Source: Serratia rubidaea (GTDB lineage Bacteria; Pseudomonadota; Gammaproteobacteria; Enterobacterales; Enterobacteriaceae). Taken from it: a stretch of DNA of 64,000 bases. Under the pieces are notes generated by a model that had not been told where the DNA came from, did no database searches, and saw only the letters and a program-made list of their open reading frames with translations. Both the position numbers and the translations under genes were made by a program. Location of the stretch: NCBI GenBank assembly GCA_901472405.1, contig LR590463.1:310001-374000 (forward strand), given 5' to 3'. Position 1 is the stretch's first letter; every line of letters starts with the position of its first letter. Below are positions 1 through 19,595 of this stretch, one piece after another.

Positions 1-363
<363 letters not shown>

Positions 364-366
364 TAG

Positions 367-1071
<705 letters not shown>

Positions 1072-1396
1072 TCGTTTAGACGATTAATCGCTTTGACTTG
1101 GGGTATATTTTCGCCTAGAATCTTATGCCCAAGGTTCTGCCGTATGTTCGGCGGAACAGAAGAATTTTCGGTTGGAGCCTGGCCTAATCCAGGCCTCCGT
1201 CCAAGACCGCAGGTGTATCGTAAGATACTTAATTTTCCTGCGTAGACGGTGACAGAGCCTAAAGAAATTTTTTATAAAAGAATGTCTTTGCTGGATTCTG
1301 CTCACCGTGTTAAGCCGCTTAACCTGCTGTTTCGGCAGCGGTTAAGTGAAGTGAGTTCCGGGAATGTTCCCCGGCTAATCCAGGAGCAAAAAGCTA
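1072..1396 (+). promoter_or_regulatory. rplA-rplJ intergenic leader (L10/L7-L12 control region)
   Basis: 325 bases without a supported gene between rplA and rplJ. In enterobacteria this interval carries the rplJ promoter and a long structured 5' leader that binds the L10-(L7/L12) complex to repress rplJL translation. I see the expected long leader, with several complementary blocks around 1120-1240, and a short purine-rich RBS (CAGGAG near 1381) before rplJ. The exact fold was not computed. Confidence 0.7.
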
Positions 1397-1894
1397 ATGG
1401 CATTAAATCTTCAAGACAAACAAGCGATTGTTGCTGAAGTCAACGAAGTAGCCAAAGGCGCGCTGTCTGCGGTTGTTGCGGATTCCCGCGGCGTTACCGT
1501 AGGTAAAATGACTGAACTGCGTAAAGCAGGTCGTGAAGCTGGCGTTTACATGCGTGTTGTTCGCAACACCCTGATGCGTCGCGTTGTTGAAGGCACTCCA
1601 TTCGAATGCCTGAAAGACACGTTTGTCGGTCCAACCTTGATTGCATTCTCTACTGAACACCCGGGCGCTGCTGCTCGTCTGTTCAAAGAGTTCGCGAAAG
1701 CGAATGCAGAGTTCGAGGTTAAAGCTGCGGCCTTTGAAGGTGAGCTGATCCCTGCGGCGCAAATCGACCGCCTGGCAACGCTGCCAACTTACGAAGAAGC
1801 AATCGCACGCCTGATGTCGACCATGAAAGAAGCCGCTGCCGGCAAACTGGTTCGTACTCTGGCTGCTGTGCGCGATCAGAAAGAAGCTGCATAA
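1397..1894 (+). CDS. rplJ: 50S ribosomal protein L10
   Basis: 165 residues, normal for L10, the base of the L7/L12 stalk. N-terminal rRNA-binding domain ([12 protein letters not shown]) and C-terminal helix for L7/L12 dimers (ending [11 protein letters not shown]). It is followed by rplL after 63 nt, and the L10-L7/L12 complex is known to autoregulate the pair through the upstream leader. The ATG at 1397 has the RBS AGGAG about 12 nt upstream. Confidence 0.98.
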   Translation: MALNLQDKQAIVAEVNEVAKGALSAVVADSRGVTVGKMTELRKAGREAGVYMRVVRNTLMRRVVEGTPFECLKDTFVGPTLIAFSTEHPGAAARLFKEFAKANAEFEVKAAAFEGELIPAAQIDRLATLPTYEEAIARLMSTMKEAAAGKLVRTLAAVRDQKEAA

Positions 1895-1939
1895 GCCGCT
1901 CTTTCTTAGCCTTTGCTAACGTATTTAAACTATTTCTGA

Positions 1940-2326
<387 letters not shown>

Positions 2327-2365
2327 GCCAACCCTTCCGGTTGCAGCCTAAGCGATTAGGCTGAT

Positions 2366-2396
2366 GGCTGGTGACTTTTTAGTCACCAGCCTTTTT
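2366..2396 (+). terminator. rplL-rpoB attenuator hairpin
   Basis: Perfect 11-bp inverted repeat (GGCTGGTGACT / AGTCACCAGCC) with a four-T loop, followed by TTTTT. It corresponds to the partial terminator known between rplL and rpoB in E. coli, which lowers rpoBC expression relative to the ribosomal genes. The rest of the 330-base gap (2327-2656) shows no supported gene. Confidence 0.85.
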
Positions 2397-2656
2397 GCGC
2401 TGTAGGGCGCCAGTAGCGTTTCACACTGTTTGGCTGCTGGATTTGCCTCCCAATATTTGTTTCTATCGACGACTTAATATACTGCGGCTGTGCGCTCCAG
2501 GAGTTCTGGGGGCAGTGGCAATGAAATGGTTTAAGAGTGATAGCAAGAGGTATTGCGGAAAGTGTTCCCGCTTTCCGGTCGACAAAATAGTGTTGCATGA
2601 ACTGTCCTAATCGGACGGACAGAGAGGTTCTACTTTTCAGCGAGCTGAGGAACCCT

Positions 2657-5600
2657 ATGGTTTACTCCTATACCGAGAAAAAACGTATTCGTAAGGATTT
2701 TGGTAAGCGTCCACAAGTGTTGGATGTACCATATCTCCTTTCTATCCAGCTTGACTCGTTCCAGAAGTTTATCGAGCAAGATCCAGAAGGGCAGTACGGC
2801 CTTGAAGCCGCATTCCGTTCTGTGTTCCCAATCCAGAGCTACAGTGGCAATTCGGAGCTGCAATACGTTAGCTACCGTCTTGGTGAGCCGGTGTTCGACG
2901 TCAAAGAGTGCCAGATCCGTGGTGTGACGTTCTCCGCACCGCTGCGCGTCAAACTGCGCCTGGTTATCTATGAGCGAGAAGCACCAGAAGGTACGGTCAA
3001 AGACATCAAGGAACAAGAAGTCTACATGGGCGAAATTCCGCTCATGACCGAAAACGGTACCTTTGTTATTAACGGTACTGAGAGGGTTATCGTATCCCAG
3101 CTGCACCGTAGTCCTGGCGTATTCTTCGACAGCGATAAGGGTAAAACCCACTCGTCGGGTAAAGTGCTGTATAACGCACGCATCATCCCTTACCGTGGTT
3201 CCTGGCTGGACTTCGAGTTTGACCCGAAAGACAACCTGTTCGTGCGTATCGACCGCCGTCGTAAACTGCCGGCCTCGATCATTCTGCGCGCGCTGAACTA
3301 CACCTCAGAGCAGATCCTTGACCTGTTCTTCGAGAAAGTTGTTTTCGAAATCCGCGACAACAAGCTGCAGATGGAGCTGGTTCCAGAGCGTCTGCGTGGT
3401 GAGACCGCGTCGTTCGATATTGAAGCCAACGGCAAAATCTACGTTGAGAAAGGCCGTCGCATCACCGCTCGTCATATCCGTCAGCTTGAAAAAAGACGAT
3501 ATCCAGAGCATCGAAGTGCCGGTTGAGTACATCGCGGGCAAAGTGGTCGCCAAAGACTACATCGATACCAATACCGGTGAACTGATCTGCGCCGCCAACA
3601 TGGAGCTGTCGCTGGATCTGCTGGCGAAGCTGAGCCAGTCTGGCCACAAGCGTATCGAAACGCTGTTCACCAACGATCTGGATCACGGCGCCTACATCTC
3701 CGAGACGCTGCGTGTCGACCCGACCAATGACCGCCTGAGCGCGCTGGTTGAGATCTACCGCATGATGCGTCCTGGCGAGCCACCGACGCGTGAAGCGGCG
3801 GAAAGCCTGTTCGAGAACCTGTTCTTCTCCGAAGACCGCTACGATCTGTCCGCGGTCGGCCGTATGAAGTTCAACCGCTCTCTGCTGCGCGATGACATCG
3901 AAGGTTCAGGCATCCTGAGCCAGGAAGACATCATCGACGTGATGAAGAAGCTCATCGACATCCGTAACGGTAAAGGCGAAGTGGACGATATCGACCACCT
4001 CGGCAACCGTCGCATCCGCTCCGTGGGCGAAATGGCTGAGAACCAGTTCCGCGTAGGTCTGGTGCGCGTTGAGCGTGCGGTGAAAGAGCGTCTGTCTCTG
4101 GGCGATCTGGACACCCTGATGCCTCAGGACATGATCAACGCCAAGCCGATTTCGGCGGCGGTGAAAGAGTTCTTCGGCTCAAGCCAGCTGTCCCAGTTTA
4201 TGGACCAGAACAACCCGCTGTCCGAGATTACGCACAAGCGTCGTATCTCCGCACTGGGTCCGGGCGGTCTGACCCGTGAGCGCGCCGGCTTCGAAGTGCG
4301 TGACGTACACCCAACCCACTACGGTCGTGTATGTCCAATCGAAACCCCGGAAGGTCCGAACATCGGTCTGATCAACTCCCTGTCCGTGTACGCACAGACT
4401 AACGAGTATGGCTTCCTGGAAACCCCGTACCGCCGCGTGCGTGACGGCGTGGTTACCGATGAAATCAACTACCTGTCTGCCATTGAAGAAGGCAACTTCG
4501 TTATCGCCCAGGCTAACTCCAACCTGGATGATGACGGCCGCTTCGTGGAAGACCTGGTCACCTGCCGCAGCAAAGGCGAATCCAGCCTGTTCAGCCGCGA
4601 TCAGGTTGACTATATGGACGTATCCACCCAGCAGGTTGTTTCCGTTGGTGCCTCTCTGATTCCATTCCTGGAACACGATGACGCCAACCGTGCATTGATG
4701 GGTGCGAACATGCAACGTCAGGCGGTGCCAACCCTGCGTGCTGACAAGCCGCTGGTCGGTACCGGTATGGAACGCGCAGTAGCGGTTGACTCCGGCGTTA
4801 CCGCCGTTGCCAAACGCGGCGGTGTGATCCAGTACGTGGATGCTTCCCGTATCGTTATCAAAGTTAACGAAGACGAGATGTACCCGGGCGAAGCAGGCAT
4901 CGACATTTATAACCTGACCAAGTACACCCGTTCCAACCAGAACACCTGCATCAACCAGATGCCGTGTGTGAACCTGGGCGAACCAATCGAGCGCGGCGAC
5001 GTGCTGGCAGACGGTCCGTCTACCGATCTGGGTGAGCTGGCGCTGGGTCAGAACATGCGTGTGGCGTTCATGCCTTGGAACGGCTACAACTTCGAAGACT
5101 CCATCTTGGTGTCCGAACGCGTCGTCCAGGAAGATCGCTTCACCACCATCCACATCCAGGAACTGGCTTGCGTGTCGCGCGACACCAAACTGGGGCCTGA
5201 AGAGATCACCGCCGATATCCCGAACGTGGGTGAAGCAGCGCTCTCTAAACTGGATGAGTCAGGTATCGTCTACATCGGTGCGGAAGTGACCGGCGGCGAC
5301 ATTCTGGTAGGTAAGGTGACGCCGAAAGGTGAAACCCAGCTGACGCCGGAAGAGAAACTGCTGCGCGCGATCTTCGGTGAGAAAGCGTCCGATGTGAAAG
5401 ACTCTTCTCTGCGTGTGCCGAACGGCGTTTCCGGTACCGTTATCGATGTGCAGGTCTTCACCCGCGATGGCGTGGAAAAAGACAAGCGTGCGCTCGAAAT
5501 CGAAGAGATGCAGCTGAAGCAGGCGAAGAAAGACCTGACTGAAGAACTGCAGATCCTGGAAGCCGGTCTGTTTGCGCGTATCCACGCGGTGCTGGTTGCC

Positions 5601-6686
5601 GGCGGCATTGAAGCTGACAAGCTGAGCCAACTGCCGCGCGATCGCTGGCTGGAACTGGGCCTGACCGACGAAGAGAAGCAAAACCAGCTGGAACAGCTGG
5701 CCGAGCAGTACGACGAACTGAAAGCCGACTTCGAGAAGAAACTGGAAGCCAAGCGTCGTAAGATCACCCAAGGCGACGATCTGGCACCTGGCGTGCTGAA
5801 AATCGTCAAGGTGTACCTGGCGGTTAAACGTCAGATCCAGCCGGGTGATAAAATGGCAGGTCGCCACGGTAACAAAGGTGTTATCTCCAAGATCAACCCG
5901 ATCGAAGATATGCCTTACGATGAAAACGGCACGCCGGTAGACATCGTACTGAACCCGCTGGGCGTACCATCACGTATGAACATCGGTCAGATCCTGGAAA
6001 CCCACCTGGGTATGGCGGCGAAAGGCATTGGTGAGAAGATCAACCAGATGCTCAAGCAGCAGCAGGAAGTGGCCAAACTGCGTGAATTCATCCAGAAAGC
6101 GTACGACCTGGGTGACGACGTTTGCCAGAAAGTTGACCTGAACACCTTCAGCGATGAAGAAGTGCTGCGCCTGGCGGAGAACCTGAAAAAAGGTATGCCG
6201 ATCGCAACGCCGGTGTTCGATGGTGCGAAAGAGACTGAAATCAAGAAACTGCTGGAAATGGGCGGTATCCCGACCTCCGGTCAGATCACGCTGTTCGATG
6301 GCCGTACCGGCGAGCAATTTGAGCGTCAGGTAACCGTAGGCTATATGTACATGCTGAAGCTGAACCACCTGGTCGACGATAAAATGCACGCTCGTTCAAC
6401 CGGTTCTTACAGTCTGGTTACGCAGCAGCCTCTGGGTGGTAAAGCGCAGTTCGGTGGCCAACGCTTCGGTGAGATGGAAGTGTGGGCGCTGGAAGCATAC
6501 GGCGCAGCTTATACCCTGCAGGAAATGCTTACCGTTAAGTCGGATGACGTTAACGGCCGTACCAAGATGTACAAAAACATCGTGGATGGCGACCACCGTA
6601 TGGAACCGGGCATGCCGGAATCCTTCAACGTACTGTTGAAAGAGATCCGCTCGCTGGGTATCAACATCGAACTGGAAGACGAGTAA
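2657..6686 (+). CDS. rpoB: RNA polymerase beta subunit (one apparent +1 frameshift)
   Basis: Beta subunit of RNA polymerase. ATG at 2657 ([15 protein letters not shown]). The frame breaks in a run of six A at 3489-3494: removing one A joins RHIRQLEK to [13 protein letters not shown], exactly as in enterobacterial RpoB. With that correction the protein is 1342 residues, the E. coli length. The rifampicin region ([21 protein letters not shown]) and the C-terminus (INIELEDE) are intact. rpoB is essential, so the extra A is most simply a sequencing error. It is co-transcribed with rpoC. Confidence 0.97.
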
Positions 6687-6698
6687 TCGGCTTTCAGC

Positions 6699-6725
6699 CT
6701 CAGGCTCCTCGCCTAGGAGCCTGAG
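6699..6725 (+). other. rpoB-rpoC intergenic hairpin
   Basis: An 11-bp perfect inverted repeat (CTCAGGCTCCT / AGGAGCCTGAG) with a 5-nt loop and no T tract. It is not a terminator by sequence. It could be a processing or stability element in the rpoBC mRNA; that role is inferred. Confidence 0.6.
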
Positions 6726-6802
6726 CGTGGTTGTTCAGGTCACACGGGAAGAGGCGATGTTTGCCTCTTCCCAACAGGTTTAACTCCGACAGGAGCCAAT
6801 CC

Positions 6803-11026
<4,224 letters not shown>

Positions 11027-11070
11027 TCGCGTTAATGCCGCGGCCCGGTACGCCGGGCCAGTATTGATAA

Positions 11071-11098
11071 GCCGCTCCTTCGGGGGCGGTTTTTTTTT
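11071..11098 (+). terminator. rpoBC operon terminator
   Basis: GC-rich stem GCCGCTCC / GGGGCGGT with a TTCG tetraloop, followed by a run of eight or more T. Typical intrinsic terminator about 45 nt after the rpoC stop. The rest of the 303-base gap to thiH (to 11329) holds no supported gene. Confidence 0.92.
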
Positions 11099-11329
11099 GC
11101 CTGTCGATCGGCGTGGGATTATTAAGGAGCCGGAGACGCATGGCGCGCTGGCCATACGCTCCGGGGTTGGTAAGGCGGGGTTATCAAGAGGGGAAGATAA
11201 CCCCGGTTGGCTTCGGGAGTGATAGCCAACGTCGCCACTCTACGCCGATATCTGGCGCCGGCCAGCGCTGTTGGCCGAGACTGCGCGTCGCTTCCGGCAC
11301 TTTCTTGCGGCGGTTGAAAACGTTGCCGG

Positions 11330-12463
11330 CTATTGCGGCGCGCGTCCCAGATAGCTGTCCCAGTCTTTCCACACCGGCTGCAGCCCGGCCTTGTCGATCG
11401 CCTGAGCGACCTGCTGCGGAGTGCGGCCATCGTGCGGTTCAAACTGTTCCAGCTCGGGCGGTACGTCATCGGCATAGCCGCCCGGCTGCGTTTTGGAGCC
11501 GGCGCTGACGCTGTTGATGGCGAGCGGGATCACGTGGTCGCGGAAGTGCGGTGATTCGCGCGTCGACAGCGAAAGCTCTACGTCAGGAGCAAACAGCCGG
11601 AAGGCGCAAATCAGCTGCACCAGCTGGGCTTCATCCATCAGCGACGCCGGCTCGATACCGCCGGCGCACGGCCGCAGACGCGGGAACGAAATTGAATAGC
11701 GGCTCTGCCAATAGGTCTGTTGCAGGTAGGCCAGATGCTCCGCCAACAGATAGCAGTCGGTGCGCCAGCTGTTGGACAGGCCGATCAGCGCACCCAGCCC
11801 GATCTTGTCGATCCCGGCGCGCGCCAGACGATCCGGCGTGGCCAGCCGCCAGTGGAAATCCTGTTTCTGTCCGCGCAGATGATGCTGCTGATAGGCCGCC
11901 GGATGATAGGTTTCCTGGTAAACCAGCACCCCGTCCAATCCTAACGTTTTCAGCTCCGCATACTCCTCCTGTGACATCGGCTGCACCTCCATCATCAGCG
12001 AACTGAACTGAGGGCGGATCTGCGGCAGGTGGCGGCGAAAATAGTCCATGCCGACCTTGGTCTGGTGCTCGCCGGTGACCAGCAGCAGGTGTTCGAAACC
12101 CAGCGCCTTGATGGCGCGGCATTCACGGGCAATTTCGTCGGCATCCAGCGTCTTGCGCTTAATGCGGTTGCTCATGGAAAAGCCGCAGTAAGTACAGTCA
12201 TTGGCGCACAGGTTGGATAAATAGAGCGGTACGTAGAAACTGACCACGTTGCCAAAGCGCTGGCGGGTCAGCTGCTGGGCGCGCTGCGCCAGCGGCTCAA
12301 GATAGGGGGCCGCCGCCGGCGAAATCAGCGCCATAAAATCGTCCCGCGTCAGTTTCTCCGCGTTCAGCGCCCGCTCCACATCGTGCGCCGTTTTACCGTT
12401 GATGCGCAGGGTAATATCGTCCCAGTCAAACGTTTGCCAGCGTTGCGAGAAATCTTCCGTCAT
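11330..12463 (-). CDS. thiH: 2-iminoacetate synthase ThiH
   Basis: Radical SAM tyrosine lyase that makes dehydroglycine for the thiazole ring of thiamine. 377 residues, as in enterobacteria. The cluster motif CANDCTYCGF (CX3CX2C) lies near residue 85. It starts on the thiG stop (1-nt overlap) and is the last gene of the thiCEFSGH operon. Intact. Confidence 0.97.
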   Translation of the reverse strand: MTEDFSQRWQTFDWDDITLRINGKTAHDVERALNAEKLTRDDFMALISPAAAPYLEPLAQRAQQLTRQRFGNVVSFYVPLYLSNLCANDCTYCGFSMSNRIKRKTLDADEIARECRAIKALGFEHLLLVTGEHQTKVGMDYFRRHLPQIRPQFSSLMMEVQPMSQEEYAELKTLGLDGVLVYQETYHPAAYQQHHLRGQKQDFHWRLATPDRLARAGIDKIGLGALIGLSNSWRTDCYLLAEHLAYLQQTYWQSRYSISFPRLRPCAGGIEPASLMDEAQLVQLICAFRLFAPDVELSLSTRESPHFRDHVIPLAINSVSAGSKTQPGGYADDVPPELEQFEPHDGRTPQQVAQAIDKAGLQPVWKDWDSYLGRAPQ

Positions 12464-13242
12464 TAGCCCACCTCCGCCGATTGGCTGAGAAATGCGGTCA
12501 GCGGACTGGAGGCGACCGCGCCGCGCTGGCTGTGGCCGAGGCCTGCCTGGCGCGCCAGCTCGCCGGCTTCCAGCGCCAGGCGGAAAGCCTGCGCCATCTG
12601 TACCGGATCGCGGGCGACGGCAATTGCGGTATTCACCAGCACCGCGTCGGCGCCCAGCTCCATGGCTTCCAGCGCGTGGCTCGGCGCGCCGATGCCGGCG
12701 TCGACCACCACCGGCACTTTGGCCTGCTCGATGATGATCTCCAGAAAATCGCGGGTGCGCAGCCCGCGGTTGGAGCCGATCGGCGCGCCCAGCGGCATCA
12801 CCGCGGCGCAGCCTGCCTCCTCCAGCCGTTTGCAGAGCACCGGGTCGGCGCCGCAGTAGGGCAGTACTACGAAGCCCTCTTTGACCAGCGTTTCTGCGGC
12901 TTTCAAGGTTTCGATCGGGTCGGGCAGCAGGTATTTCACGTCCGGGTGGATTTCCAGTTTCACCCAGTGGGTGCCAAGGGCTTCGCGCGCCAGCCGGGCG
13001 GCGAATACGGCCTCCGCAGCGGTTTTGGCGCCGGAGGTATTGGGCAGCAGGCGTACGCCCAGCTGCCGCAGCGGCGCGAGGATCGCATCGTTGCCGCCCT
13101 GCAGGTCGACGCGCTTCATGGCCATGGTCACCAGCTGTGAGCCGGACGCCTGCAGCGCTGCAAGCATCAGCGCCGGGGTGGCGAACTTGCCGGTGCCGGT
13201 AAATAAGCGTGAGGTAAAGGTGGTATCGGCGATTTGCAACAT
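12463..13242 (-). CDS. thiG: Thiazole synthase ThiG
   Basis: Forms the thiazole phosphate from deoxyxylulose 5-phosphate, ThiS-thiocarboxylate and dehydroglycine. 259 residues starting [14 protein letters not shown]; a longer upstream extension of the frame overlaps thiS/thiF and is not used. TIM-barrel features include VKLEIHPD and the phosphate-binding [12 protein letters not shown] and [10 protein letters not shown] loops. It lies 1 nt after thiS and overlaps thiH by 1 nt. Confidence 0.97.
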   Translation of the reverse strand: MLQIADTTFTSRLFTGTGKFATPALMLAALQASGSQLVTMAMKRVDLQGGNDAILAPLRQLGVRLLPNTSGAKTAAEAVFAARLAREALGTHWVKLEIHPDVKYLLPDPIETLKAAETLVKEGFVVLPYCGADPVLCKRLEEAGCAAVMPLGAPIGSNRGLRTRDFLEIIIEQAKVPVVVDAGIGAPSHALEAMELGADAVLVNTAIAVARDPVQMAQAFRLALEAGELARQAGLGHSQRGAVASSPLTAFLSQSAEVG

Positions 13243-13243
13243 A

Positions 13244-13444
13244 TCAGCCTCCGGCAATCGCTTGGAAAAGCAGAATGTCATCGCCGTCCTGCACCCGATG
13301 ATTGGCCCAGTCGGCGCGTGGGATGATGACTTGATTGATGGCGAGCGCGGTGCCCGGCTGGTCGCGCGCCAGCTGCGACAGCAGGTCGCCGACGCTGAGC
13401 GGCGCCGCCAGTTCCAGCGTTTGGTCATTCAGGCGGATTTGCAT
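13244..13444 (-). CDS. thiS: Sulfur carrier protein ThiS
   Basis: 66-residue ubiquitin-like sulfur carrier ending in the diagnostic Gly-Gly (QAIAGG), which ThiF adenylates before thiocarboxylate formation. Start [12 protein letters not shown] at 13444. The gene overlaps the end of thiF by 16 nt, a typical compact arrangement. The start is supported by homologous length and by the coupling to thiF. Confidence 0.95.
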   Translation of the reverse strand: MQIRLNDQTLELAAPLSVGDLLSQLARDQPGTALAINQVIIPRADWANHRVQDGDDILLFQAIAGG

Positions 13445-14190
13445 ACGTCGCCTCCGCAGGTGGGGCACGCGTGGGACTTGCTCAGCTGCAGGGTATGCCA
13501 GCTTTGCTGTTTGCCGTCGAACAGCCGCAGTTTGCCGCTGAGTGCGGAGGGCATGCCCGCCAGCATCTTGATGGCCTCCAGCGCCTGCAGCGTGCCGATA
13601 ACGCCGACCACCGGACCGAGTACGCCGGCGGTGCGGCAGTTGCGCTGCGGCTCCGCCTGGTCGGGATACAGGCAGGCGTAGCACCCCTGCTGGAACGGCG
13701 GGGTGATAACCAGCAGCTGCCCGCTGAAACCGACTGCGCTGCCGCTGATCAGCGGCTTGCCGGCGGCCACGCAGGCGGCATTGACCGCGTGGCGGGTCGC
13801 CATATTGTCGCTGCAGTCCAGCACCAGGTCGGCGCGCGCCACCGCCTGTTGCAGCTCCGCGCCCTGCAGGCGCTGCGCCAGCGCAATTGACTCGACCTGC
13901 GGATTAAGCGCCTGCAGGTGGCGCTGGGCCAGCAGCGCTTTTCCCTGCGGCACATCGGCGCTGCGGTAGAGGATTTGCCGCTGCAGATTGGTGAGATGCA
14001 GCTGGTCGTCGTCCGCCAGCAGCAGCGTGCCGACGCCGGCGGCGGCCAGGTACAGCGCCGCCGGCGAGCCCAGGCCGCCCAGGCCGACGATCAGCACGCT
14101 GGCGCCTTTGAGTTTTTCCTGCCCCTCGGGGCCGATATCTTCCAGCAGCAGCTGCCGGCTGTAACGCAAGAACTCGTGATCGCTGAGCAT
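13429..14190 (-). CDS. thiF: ThiS adenylyltransferase ThiF
   Basis: E1-like enzyme that adenylates the C-terminus of ThiS. Start chosen at 14190 (MLSDHEFLRYSRQ), which has the RBS AAGGAGT about 7 nt upstream and lies 4 nt after the thiE stop. The nucleotide-binding GLGGLGSPAA is near residue 35. Zinc-binding cysteines are seen in CYACLYP and CPTCGG. About 253 residues, normal. Intact. Confidence 0.96.
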   Translation of the reverse strand: MLSDHEFLRYSRQLLLEDIGPEGQEKLKGASVLIVGLGGLGSPAALYLAAAGVGTLLLADDDQLHLTNLQRQILYRSADVPQGKALLAQRHLQALNPQVESIALAQRLQGAELQQAVARADLVLDCSDNMATRHAVNAACVAAGKPLISGSAVGFSGQLLVITPPFQQGCYACLYPDQAEPQRNCRTAGVLGPVVGVIGTLQALEAIKMLAGMPSALSGKLRLFDGKQQSWHTLQLSKSHACPTCGGDVCKSA

Positions 14191-14194
14191 ATGC

Positions 14195-16769
<2,575 letters not shown>

Positions 16770-16877
16770 CTACAAGTCGGGTGAGTTGGGAAAATTGCTT
16801 GTCTGGAGCTCGGAGGGAGTAACGATGCTGGCCGATCGGCAGACGCGGGTTATGGCTCTGCCGGTGGCGATAGATTA

Positions 16878-16988
16878 CTCTTGTTCCCTTCGCGGGTATT
16901 AGCCCGATCAGGTTCCGCGGATCCCGAATTAACGGTCTCAGCCTGGCCGACTTGATAACAAGTCTGGCGCTAGGCACTCCGACAAGAG
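16878..16988 (-). promoter_or_regulatory. TPP riboswitch (THI element)
   Basis: On the minus strand a closing stem CTCTTGT / ACAAGAG brackets the conserved THI-box cores, with CTGAGA in the first arm and ACCTGATC near the second, followed by the AATACC...GAAGGGAACA block. It ends about 115 nt before the thiC start. These are the recognised TPP-binding elements. It controls thiCEFSGH. Confidence 0.95.
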
Positions 16989-17030
16989 CCCCCAGTATAG
17001 AAGGGCATTATTGTTTGCTGCAAGGGAAAG

Positions 17031-17537
17031 CTATTGGACCAGGTTGCCTTTTTCCGCTTCCGGTTGGTCGGGCTGCCAGGTTTCGGTGAGCAGCTGGATC
17101 AGGCGATCTTCCAGCGCGAAGCGGGCGGCCAGGGTTTCGCCGATGTCTGACAGCGCCTGATGAAACGCCAGACAGAGATCCTGATCGATCTCGGTGTCGG
17201 CATAGCGATCGTGGAACGCCATCACCTGTTCGGTATTGATCCACAGCTTGGGATAAATTTGCGTGGCGAGGGTCATTTTCGGACTACGGGCGCCCTCTAC
17301 CTGCTTGATGACTCGGTCATAGATATGAAAATGCCCTGCGGAGAGATAATCCACCAGATTATGGCAAAAGTTCTCCAGCGCTTTTGCATTAAGCGGCGTA
17401 TGCTTTTCTTTATTCGGCTTGATGCCGACGAGCGTGCAGTAAGCAACCAGCAACTGCTTACGCGCCTCAAGCCATTGATCAACTAATTCATTACTACCAC
17501 CAACGCGCTGAGTCAGGCTTTCCAAGTGGTTGAGCAT
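17031..17537 (-). CDS. rsd: Regulator of sigma D (anti-sigma-70)
   Basis: 168 residues, all-helical Rsd/AlgQ family. Rsd binds sigma-70 region 4 in stationary phase and frees core polymerase for alternative sigma factors. The N-terminus [31 protein letters not shown] and the central [19 protein letters not shown] segment are typical. It sits between thiC and divergent nudC, the order found in E. coli. Intact. Confidence 0.95.
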   Translation of the reverse strand: MLNHLESLTQRVGGSNELVDQWLEARKQLLVAYCTLVGIKPNKEKHTPLNAKALENFCHNLVDYLSAGHFHIYDRVIKQVEGARSPKMTLATQIYPKLWINTEQVMAFHDRYADTEIDQDLCLAFHQALSDIGETLAARFALEDRLIQLLTETWQPDQPEAEKGNLVQ

Positions 17538-17636
17538 TGTTGACTCCGTAAGTAAGAAAAAGTAACGGTAAGTTATGGAAATGTAACGGTACCGATTTCT
17601 AGATTGCCAGTGAAGCTGAGGTTGTGCAACAACGAT

Positions 17637-18404
17637 ATGGAACTTGCATTAACGGGTAACGAAAAGGGCTGGTGGATCGTCAGCCATGAAAACAAACTTT
17701 GGTTACCAAACGGTGAACTGCCGTTTGGTGCTGCTGAACAATGGGGTCTGCGCGGTGAAGCGGCGCGGCAAATTGGCGAGTGGCAAGGGGCGCCGGTTTG
17801 GCTGGTGCGCCGCGCCATGCCGCAGGAGATGGGCTCGGTGCGCCAGCTGCTGGACCTGGACCGCGCGCTGTTTCAACTGGCCGGGCGCGGCGTGCAACTG
17901 GCCGAGTTTTATCGCTCGCACCAGTTTTGCGGCTACTGCGGCCATAAGATGCACCTGAGCCGAACTGAGAACGCCTGCCTGTGCGACCATTGCCGTGAAC
18001 GCTATTACCCGCAAATCGCCCCCTGCGTGATCGTCGCCATCCGTCGCGATGACGAAATTCTGCTGGCGCAGCACGTGCGTCACCGCGGCGGTATCCATAC
18101 GGTGCTGGCCGGTTTCGTCGAGGTGGGGGAAACGTTGGAGCAGGCGGTGGCGCGCGAGGTGATGGAGGAGAGTAATATTGAAATCAAAAACCTGCGTTAT
18201 GTCTCCTCCCAGCCCTGGCCGTTCCCGCAGTCGCTGATGATGGCCTTTATGGCGGATTATCACCGCGGTGAACTGCGTCACGATCCGCAGGAGCTGCTGA
18301 ATGCCGGCTGGTATCGCTACGATAGGCTGCCCCAGTTGCCGCCGCCGGGCACCGTGGCGCGGCGCCTGATTGAAGACACCGTGGTGCTGTGCCGGGACGC
18401 ATGA
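17637..18404 (+). CDS. nudC: NAD+ diphosphatase / RNA-decapping NudC
   Basis: Nudix hydrolase that cleaves NAD(H) and removes NAD caps from RNA 5' ends. Start chosen at ATG 17637 ([13 protein letters not shown]), which matches the family better than an in-frame TTG at 17604. A zinc ribbon (CGYCG...CDHC) precedes the Nudix box [20 protein letters not shown], and the SQPWPFPQS motif identifies the NADH pyrophosphatase class. About 255 residues. Intact. Confidence 0.96.
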   Translation: MELALTGNEKGWWIVSHENKLWLPNGELPFGAAEQWGLRGEAARQIGEWQGAPVWLVRRAMPQEMGSVRQLLDLDRALFQLAGRGVQLAEFYRSHQFCGYCGHKMHLSRTENACLCDHCRERYYPQIAPCVIVAIRRDDEILLAQHVRHRGGIHTVLAGFVEVGETLEQAVAREVMEESNIEIKNLRYVSSQPWPFPQSLMMAFMADYHRGELRHDPQELLNAGWYRYDRLPQLPPPGTVARRLIEDTVVLCRDA

Positions 18405-18486
18405 TGGACTGCCGGCGTTGGCGCTTTGGTACAACGCCCATTCTTTTGGGTATACAATAGCGCCAGCTGAATTAAGGGAGCCAATA

Positions 18487-19551
18487 ATGACTGAGTTAAA
18501 GAACGATCGTTACCTGCGTGCGCTGCTGCGCCAGCCGGTGGATGTCACCCCCGTATGGATGATGCGCCAGGCCGGTCGTTATTTGCCGGAGTATAAGGCC
18601 ACGCGGGCGCAGGCCGGCGATTTTATGTCGCTGTGCAAGAACGCCGAACTGGCCTGCGAGGTCACGCTGCAGCCGCTGCGCCGCTATGCGCTGGATGCCG
18701 CTATCCTGTTTTCCGACATTCTGACCATTCCCGATGCCATGGGGCTGGGGCTCTATTTCGAAACCGGCGAAGGGCCGCGTTTCTCATCGCCGATTACCTG
18801 CCGCGCCGACGTGGAAAAGCTGCCGCTGTTCGACCCGGAAGTCGAGCTGGGTTACGTGATGAATGCGGTGCGCACCATCCGCCGCGAGCTGAAAGGCCAG
18901 GTGCCGCTGATCGGCTTCTCCGGCAGCCCGTGGACGCTGGCGACCTATATGGTTGAGGGCGGCAGCAGCAAGGCGTTCACCAAGCTGAAAAAGATGATGT
19001 ACGCCGAGCCGCAGACCCTGCACCTGCTGCTGGACAAGCTGGCGGACAGCGTGATTATGTATCTGAACGCGCAAATCCGCGCGGGCGCGCAGTCGGTCAT
19101 GGTGTTCGACACCTGGGGCGGCGTGCTGACCGGCCGTGATTACCGCGAATTCTCACTGAACTATATGCATAAAATCGTCGACGGCCTGCAGCGTGAACAG
19201 GACGGCCGCCGCGTGCCGGTGACGCTGTTCACCAAGGGCGGCGGCCAGTGGCTGGAAGCCATGGCGGCGACCGGCTGCGATGCGCTGGGCCTGGACTGGA
19301 CCACCGATATCGCCGATGCGCGCCGTCGGGTCGGCGACCGGGTGGCGCTGCAGGGCAATATGGATCCGTCAATGCTGTACGCCGCGCCGCAGCGTATTGA
19401 GCAGGAGGTGGAAACCATTCTGTCCGGCTTCGGCCACGGCGAAGGGCATGTGTTTAACCTGGGCCATGGCATTCATCTGGACGTGCCGCCGGAAAACGCC
19501 GGCGTCTTTGTCGAGGCGGTGCACGCGCTGTCGGCCAAATATCATCGCTGA
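18487..19551 (+). CDS. hemE: Uroporphyrinogen decarboxylase
   Basis: Decarboxylates the four acetate side chains of uroporphyrinogen III in haem synthesis. 354 residues from ATG 18487 ([13 protein letters not shown]) with RBS AAGGGAG; an in-frame extension upstream to 18370 overlaps nudC and is not used. Signature [15 protein letters not shown] near residue 22 and the [13 protein letters not shown] motif are visible. Follows nudC, as in E. coli. Confidence 0.98.
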   Translation: MTELKNDRYLRALLRQPVDVTPVWMMRQAGRYLPEYKATRAQAGDFMSLCKNAELACEVTLQPLRRYALDAAILFSDILTIPDAMGLGLYFETGEGPRFSSPITCRADVEKLPLFDPEVELGYVMNAVRTIRRELKGQVPLIGFSGSPWTLATYMVEGGSSKAFTKLKKMMYAEPQTLHLLLDKLADSVIMYLNAQIRAGAQSVMVFDTWGGVLTGRDYREFSLNYMHKIVDGLQREQDGRRVPVTLFTKGGGQWLEAMAATGCDALGLDWTTDIADARRRVGDRVALQGNMDPSMLYAAPQRIEQEVETILSGFGHGEGHVFNLGHGIHLDVPPENAGVFVEAVHALSAKYHR

Positions 19552-19595
19552 TCCCGAACGCGCCTCAGCGAAAGCGCATACAAGGAGTTGTTGCC

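Noticed and set aside
2395..2610. 71-residue frames on both strands between rplL and rpoB
   Set aside because: This interval is the known non-coding attenuator and processing region of the operon; no conserved protein is known there.
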